DNA from: Caulobacter sp.
GTDB taxonomy: Bacteria; Pseudomonadota; Alphaproteobacteria; Caulobacterales; Caulobacteraceae
Reading direction: 5' to 3'
Assembly (NCBI GenBank): GCA_014378155.1
Contig: JACMOF010000221.1
Location: 1-10,150 of the forward strand
DNA length: 10,150 nt
The notes under the pieces were generated by a model, which ran no database searches, was not told the DNA's origin, and worked only from the letters and a program-made list of their open reading frames with translations. Positions 7,545 to 10,150 of this stretch are shown in pieces; positions within the stretch are counted from its first letter, which is position 1; every line of letters starts with the position of its first letter. The translations under genes and the position numbers were made by a program.

Positions 7545-8318
7545 ATGGCCGATCCGTTACACCAGTTCAAGATCGAGAAGATCGTCGACCTTCCGGACGT
7601 CACCCTTCCGGGGCTCGGCTCGGTCGATCTCGCGATCACCAACTCGCACGTCGCCATGACCGTCGCCTTCGCGGCGATCGTCCTGTTCCTGACCGCCGTG
7701 ACCTCCAACGCGCAAGTCGTGCCGGGCCGTCTTCAGACGGTCGGCGAGGGCGTGTTCGGCCTGATCGACAACCTGACGGAATCGATCATCGGCCACGAGG
7801 GCCGCAAGCTGTTCCCGTTCGTGTTCACGGTCTTCACCCTGATCCTGGGCATGAACTTCCTGGGTCTGATGCTGGCCTTCACCGCCACCTCGCAGATCGC
7901 GGTCACCGCGACCTTTGGCGTGCTGACCATCGGCCTGGTGCTGATCATCGGTTTCGCCAAGCACGGCCTGGGCTTCTTTAAGCTGTTCGTGCCGTCGGGC
8001 GTGCCGTGGGTGCTGCTACCGGTGATCATCCTGATCGAGTTCGCCTCGTTCCTGCTGCGTCCCGTCACCCTCACCCTGCGTCTGTTTGGCAACATGATGG
8101 GCGGCCACGTGGCGCTCAAGGTGTTCGCTGGCTTCGTGGCGGCGGCCGTGATCGGCAAGATCGGCCTGCTCGGCCTTCTCGTCGGCCCCCTTTCGATCGG
8201 CATGGTCACGGCCCTGACCGCTCTGGAATTCCTGGTGGCCTTCCTCCAGGCCTTCGTCTTCGCCGTTCTGACCTGCATCTATCTCAATGATGTGGTCAAT
8301 CTGGGTCATGGCCACTAA
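7545..8318 (+). CDS. atpB: F0 ATP synthase subunit a
   Basis: Subunit a (257 residues) is the stator part of the proton channel in the inner membrane and works against the c ring. The key family motif LTLRLFGNMMGGH (residues 177-189) holds the essential arginine, R179, equivalent to E. coli R210. The second conserved segment, LEFLVAFLQAFVFAVLTCIYL (227-247), carries Q235, matching the conserved Gln of the last helix. Five to six strongly hydrophobic segments are visible, at about 38-55, 92-115, 118-138, 153-172, 190-215 and 225-247. The N-terminus MADPLHQFKIEKI is the usual amphipathic leader. The length is typical for alphaproteobacteria. The gene begins 14 bases after atpI and is separated from atpE by 58 bases. 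All signature residues are present, so the channel should be functional. Confidence 0.97.
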   Translation: MADPLHQFKIEKIVDLPDVTLPGLGSVDLAITNSHVAMTVAFAAIVLFLTAVTSNAQVVPGRLQTVGEGVFGLIDNLTESIIGHEGRKLFPFVFTVFTLILGMNFLGLMLAFTATSQIAVTATFGVLTIGLVLIIGFAKHGLGFFKLFVPSGVPWVLLPVIILIEFASFLLRPVTLTLRLFGNMMGGHVALKVFAGFVAAAVIGKIGLLGLLVGPLSIGMVTALTALEFLVAFLQAFVFAVLTCIYLNDVVNLGHGH

Positions 8319-8376
8319 GGGTCGGACCAAGCTCTTCATCACCACCCAACCTCTTACCAACTAGGACAAGACAACA

Positions 8377-8601
8377 ATGGACGCAGCAGCCGCCAAGCTC
8401 ATCGGTGCCGGCCTCGCCACCCTCGGAATGATCGGCGCCGGCATCGGCGTGGGCAACATCTTCGGCAGCTTCCTGACGGGCGCCCTGCGCAATCCGTCGG
8501 CCGCCGCCAGCCAGATCGGCAACCTGTTCGTGGGCGCCGCCTTGGCCGAAGCCCTGGGCATCCTGGCCTTCGTGCTGGGCATCCTGATCTACTCGGCCTA
8601 A
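8377..8601 (+). CDS. atpE: F0 ATP synthase subunit c (rotor ring)
   Basis: A 74-residue proteolipid forming the rotor ring. It is a two-helix hairpin: helix 1 with the Gly-rich packing motif GAGIGVGN (20-27), the polar loop R38-N39-P40, and helix 2 with the ion-binding carboxylate E58 in [13 protein letters not shown]. Aligned by eye to the Ilyobacter tartaricus Na+-type c subunit, the positions of its Na+ ligands Q32 and S66 are V25 and A59 here, so the ring should carry protons. The length is near the short end for the family but complete. An AGGA (8363-8366) sits 10 bases before the ATG, a good ribosome-binding site for a subunit made in many copies. A strong hairpin without a T-run follows the stop codon (8618-8643). 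Confidence 0.98.
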   Translation: MDAAAAKLIGAGLATLGMIGAGIGVGNIFGSFLTGALRNPSAAASQIGNLFVGAALAEALGILAFVLGILIYSA

Positions 8602-8617
8602 CGCCGGACCTGATTGA

Positions 8618-8643
8618 CGGCGGCGCCGCTACCGGCGCCGCCG
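8618..8643 (+). promoter_or_regulatory. Perfect GC stem-loop between atpE and atpF'
   Basis: CGGCGGCGCCG (8618-8628) pairs fully with CGGCGCCGCCG (8633-8643) around a CTAC loop. It lies 17 bases after the atpE stop and about 28 before the atpF' start. No T-run follows, so it is not a classical terminator. In F0 operons hairpins beside atpE are known to protect or separate the c-subunit message. Here it probably stabilises the upstream mRNA end or reduces read-through, fitting the many-to-one ratio of c to b/b'. This role is inferred. Confidence 0.65.
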
Positions 8644-8671
8644 CGACCCCTATACCGGACGATTTTAGGTA

Positions 8672-9271
8672 ATGGCTGATCCCACACAGTCCGCTCCGGC
8701 GGTCTCGACCCACGGCGCCGGGGCCTCCCCCGCGCCGGGCGCAACCCATGAAGCGGCGGGCGCCGAGCACGGCTCGGGCGGTCTGCCGCAATTCGAGTTC
8801 CAGCATTGGGGCGGGCAGATCGCCTACCTGCTGGTGCTGTTCGCCATTCTCTATGTGCTGATCGCCCGCGTCTTCACGCCCCGCATGCGGCGCGTGATCG
8901 ACGAGCGGGCCAGCACGATCGCCGGAGCGCTCGAGGCCGCGCGTCAGGTTCAGGCCGAGGCCCTGGAGCAATCCAGAGCCGCAGCCGCCGATCTGGCCGA
9001 AGCTCGCGCCCGCTCGCAAGCCCTGGCCTTCGACGCCCGGGCCAAGGCCGCCGCCGAGGCCGCCGAACGCTCGGCTATCGAAGAAGCAAAGCTGGCCGCG
9101 CAACTGGCTGAAGCCGAAACCCGGATCGCCGGCATGCGCGACTCGGCCATGGCCCAGATCGGCGCCGTGGCCAACGACACGGCCATGGCCATCATTGAGA
9201 AGCTGACCGGCAAGTCCGCCTCGGCCGCCGACCTGAAGGCCGCCTCGGCCGTGCGCGGAGGAGCCGCCTGA
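8672..9271 (+). CDS. atpF': F0 ATP synthase subunit b' (second peripheral-stalk b subunit)
   Basis: A 199-residue b-type subunit that pairs with subunit b to form the peripheral stalk holding F1 still while the c ring turns. One membrane helix, [21 protein letters not shown] (residues ~48-68), is followed by [15 protein letters not shown] and a long Ala/Glu-rich helix typical of the b/b' dimer. The FTPRM..VIDER motif after the helix and the position before atpF mark it as b' rather than b. The first ~40 residues are an unusual low-complexity Ala/Pro/Gly/His extension before the membrane helix. The ATG at 8672 has only AGG two bases upstream, which is unusually close, so initiation may be weak. 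No other start fits before the membrane helix. The stop codon overlaps the atpF start (TGATG at 9269-9273). Confidence 0.95.
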   Translation: MADPTQSAPAVSTHGAGASPAPGATHEAAGAEHGSGGLPQFEFQHWGGQIAYLLVLFAILYVLIARVFTPRMRRVIDERASTIAGALEAARQVQAEALEQSRAAAADLAEARARSQALAFDARAKAAAEAAERSAIEEAKLAAQLAEAETRIAGMRDSAMAQIGAVANDTAMAIIEKLTGKSASAADLKAASAVRGGAA

Positions 9272-9273
9272 TG
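9257..9273 (+). promoter_or_regulatory. Strong ribosome-binding site and coupled start of atpF
   Basis: GGAGGAG (9257-9263), near-ideal Shine-Dalgarno, lies seven bases before the atpF ATG (9271). That ATG shares one base with the TGA of atpF'. The layout implies translational coupling and roughly equal amounts of b' and b, as a heterodimeric stalk requires. Confidence 0.8.
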
Positions 9274-9786
9274 CCCGCGTTTTTCGAAGGCGAATTCTGG
9301 CAGATCGCCAATCCCGAATTCTGGGTGGGGGTCGGCCTGATCCTGTTCCTGGCGATCGTCATCTGGGCCAAGGCTCCGGGCATGATCGCCGGCAAGCTGG
9401 ACGAAACCGCCAACAAGATTCAATCCGACCTCGACGAGGCCGCTCGCATCCGCACCGAAGCCGAAGCGATGCTGGCGACCATCCGCGCCGAACGCGAAGA
9501 GTCTGAGCGCCAGGCCGTCGCCATGCTGGCGGCCGCCAAGGCCGACGTCGAGCAGATGGCGATCGAAGCCAAGGCCAAGCTCGAGGAACAGATCAAGCGC
9601 CGGGCCGAAATGGCCGAACGCAAGATCGCCCAGGCCGAGACCCAGGCCCAGTCCGAGGTCAAGGCCGCCGCCGTCGACCTCGCCACCCAGATCGCCGAAC
9701 AGGTCCTGGTCGCCCGCCTGGCGGCGGGAACCTCGGACAACCTGGTCGACGCGGCCATCGGCCAGATCGGCACGAAGCTGCAATAG
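9271..9786 (+). CDS. atpF: F0 ATP synthase subunit b (peripheral stalk)
   Basis: Subunit b is 171 residues. A short N-terminus ([17 protein letters not shown]) leads into one membrane helix, [19 protein letters not shown] (17-35). A long charged helix (residues ~40-150) follows, rich in Glu, Ala, Lys and Arg, which dimerises with b' and reaches up to the delta subunit on F1. The last ~25 residues contain a small Gly/Ser/Asp-containing segment ([17 protein letters not shown]) expected to contact delta. Length and layout are typical of the alphaproteobacterial b subunit. It is the last gene of the operon, and a strong intrinsic terminator begins about 25 bases after its TAG stop. No F1 genes follow, consistent with the separate F1 operon of alphaproteobacteria. 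Confidence 0.96.
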   Translation: MPAFFEGEFWQIANPEFWVGVGLILFLAIVIWAKAPGMIAGKLDETANKIQSDLDEAARIRTEAEAMLATIRAEREESERQAVAMLAAAKADVEQMAIEAKAKLEEQIKRRAEMAERKIAQAETQAQSEVKAAAVDLATQIAEQVLVARLAAGTSDNLVDAAIGQIGTKLQ

Positions 9787-9811
9787 CCGCCTTCCAGCGG
9801 TTGAAACACAG

Positions 9812-9845
9812 AGGGCGCGCTCCGCGAGGGGCGCGCCCTTTTTTT
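9812..9845 (+). terminator. Rho-independent terminator of the F0 operon
   Basis: A perfect 9-bp stem, AGGGCGCGC (9812-9820) with GCGCGCCCT (9831-9839), and a 10-base loop are followed at once by seven T residues (9839-9845). This is the classical intrinsic terminator form and closes the atpI-atpF transcript. Confidence 0.95.
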
Positions 9846-9853
9846 GTTTAGCG

Positions 9854-10011
9854 CGCGTTTGGCTTAAACTGAAGCGTCCGCTCTCAGTCCGTTTTCCCGG
9901 CGAAGGCCGGGATCCAGATTCATCCCGAGCCGCTCGTCGGTTTCACCTGGGCCCCGGCCTTCGCCCGGGAGGCGGGGTGTGGGAAGCGTGACTCCATCTG
10001 AGCCAAACGCG
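9854..10011. repeat. Nested inverted-repeat element (REP/MITE-like)
   Basis: Outer 11-bp perfect inverted repeats, CGCGTTTGGCT (9854-9864) and AGCCAAACGCG (10001-10011), bound a 158-base stretch with no open frame of note. Inside is a second inverted pair with a 13-bp perfect core, GGCGAAGGCCGGG (9899-9911) and CCCGGCCTTCGCC (9953-9965). Imperfect flanks extend the arms to about 22 bases (9896-9917, 9946-9970). The inner pair is of the REP-like kind common between genes in GC-rich alphaproteobacteria. No flanking target duplication was recognised, so mobility is unproven. Confidence 0.6.
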
Positions 10012-10016
10012 ATTTA

Positions 10017-10150
10017 TCGCCTCCCGCCATGGGGAGGCGATCGCGTAGCGATCGGTGGGGGGAGTTTTAGGGACTTCGAACCGGATTGTGGCCGCCTGCG
10101 GAGCACTCCCCCCTCCGTCGGCTTCGCCGACACCTCCCCCACAGGGGGAG
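10017..10150. repeat. Hairpin-rich intergenic repeat, copy 2 (runs off the edge)
   Basis: This is an inverted and longer copy of the element at 3367-3454, sharing blocks 10045-10072 and 10128-10150 with it exactly. It holds successive stem-loops: TCGCCTCCC/GGGAGGCGA (10017-10025, 10032-10040), GATCGC/GCGATC (10039-10044, 10048-10053), GTCGGC/GCCGAC (10117-10122, 10126-10131), and CCTCCCCC/GGGGGAG beginning at 10133 and cut by the window end. The 55 bases between the shared blocks (10073-10127) replace a 10-base spacer in copy 1. No gene is seen. Confidence 0.85.

Noticed and set aside
9846..10150. CRISPR array or tRNA gene in the repeat-rich end
   Set aside because: The repeats are palindromic and not evenly spaced direct repeats, and no cloverleaf or T-loop sequence is present.

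Overview
The window looks like a chromosomal segment of an alphaproteobacterium of the Caulobacter/Phenylobacterium type. The evidence is high GC with strong GCC/GGC codon use, an Ala-rich SMC of alphaproteobacterial type, and a stand-alone F0 operon that carries a second b-type gene (b'). A promoter matching the Caulobacter housekeeping pattern (TTGACG plus a short spacer plus CTATA) lies before that operon. The genus is an inference from sequence style and recalled gene content, not from a database search.

Layout: (1) Positions 2-3358, + strand: the chromosome-organising ATPase SMC, missing only its first ~29 codons. (2) 3367-3454: a hairpin-rich intergenic repeat between convergent genes. 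(3) 3464-4652, - strand: a two-gene unit made of a small, highly charged DUF6481-type protein followed by a TSUP/YfcA-like membrane transporter. (4) 4715-4744: a probable terminator. (5) 4755-6716, - strand: a large exported protein with a probable TIM-barrel glycoside-hydrolase-like architecture, which I cannot assign to a named family. (6) 6717-7179: a divergent intergenic region with the likely F0 promoter. (7) 7180-9786, + strand: atpI-atpB-atpE-atpF'-atpF, the membrane (F0) sector of the H+ ATP synthase, ending at a strong intrinsic terminator (9812-9845). (8) 9846-10150: no gene, but two repeat elements back to back. The second is an inverted copy of the repeat at 3367-3454.

The F0 genes act together: a and the c ring form the proton channel and rotor, b and b' form the peripheral stalk, and AtpI is an assembly factor. 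The F1 genes are not here, as expected for alphaproteobacteria, where F0 and F1 are separate operons. A perfect 11-bp GC hairpin without a T-run lies just after atpE, where a large drop in expression is needed because the c subunit is required in many copies and b/b' in one each.

Most of the window is ordinary core genome. The items most worth a second look are the unassigned secreted glycosidase-like protein, the paired modular repeats, the nested inverted-repeat element after the ATP operon, and the atpE/atpF' hairpin. I see no CRISPR array, tRNA, rRNA, insertion sequence with transposase, or phage gene.
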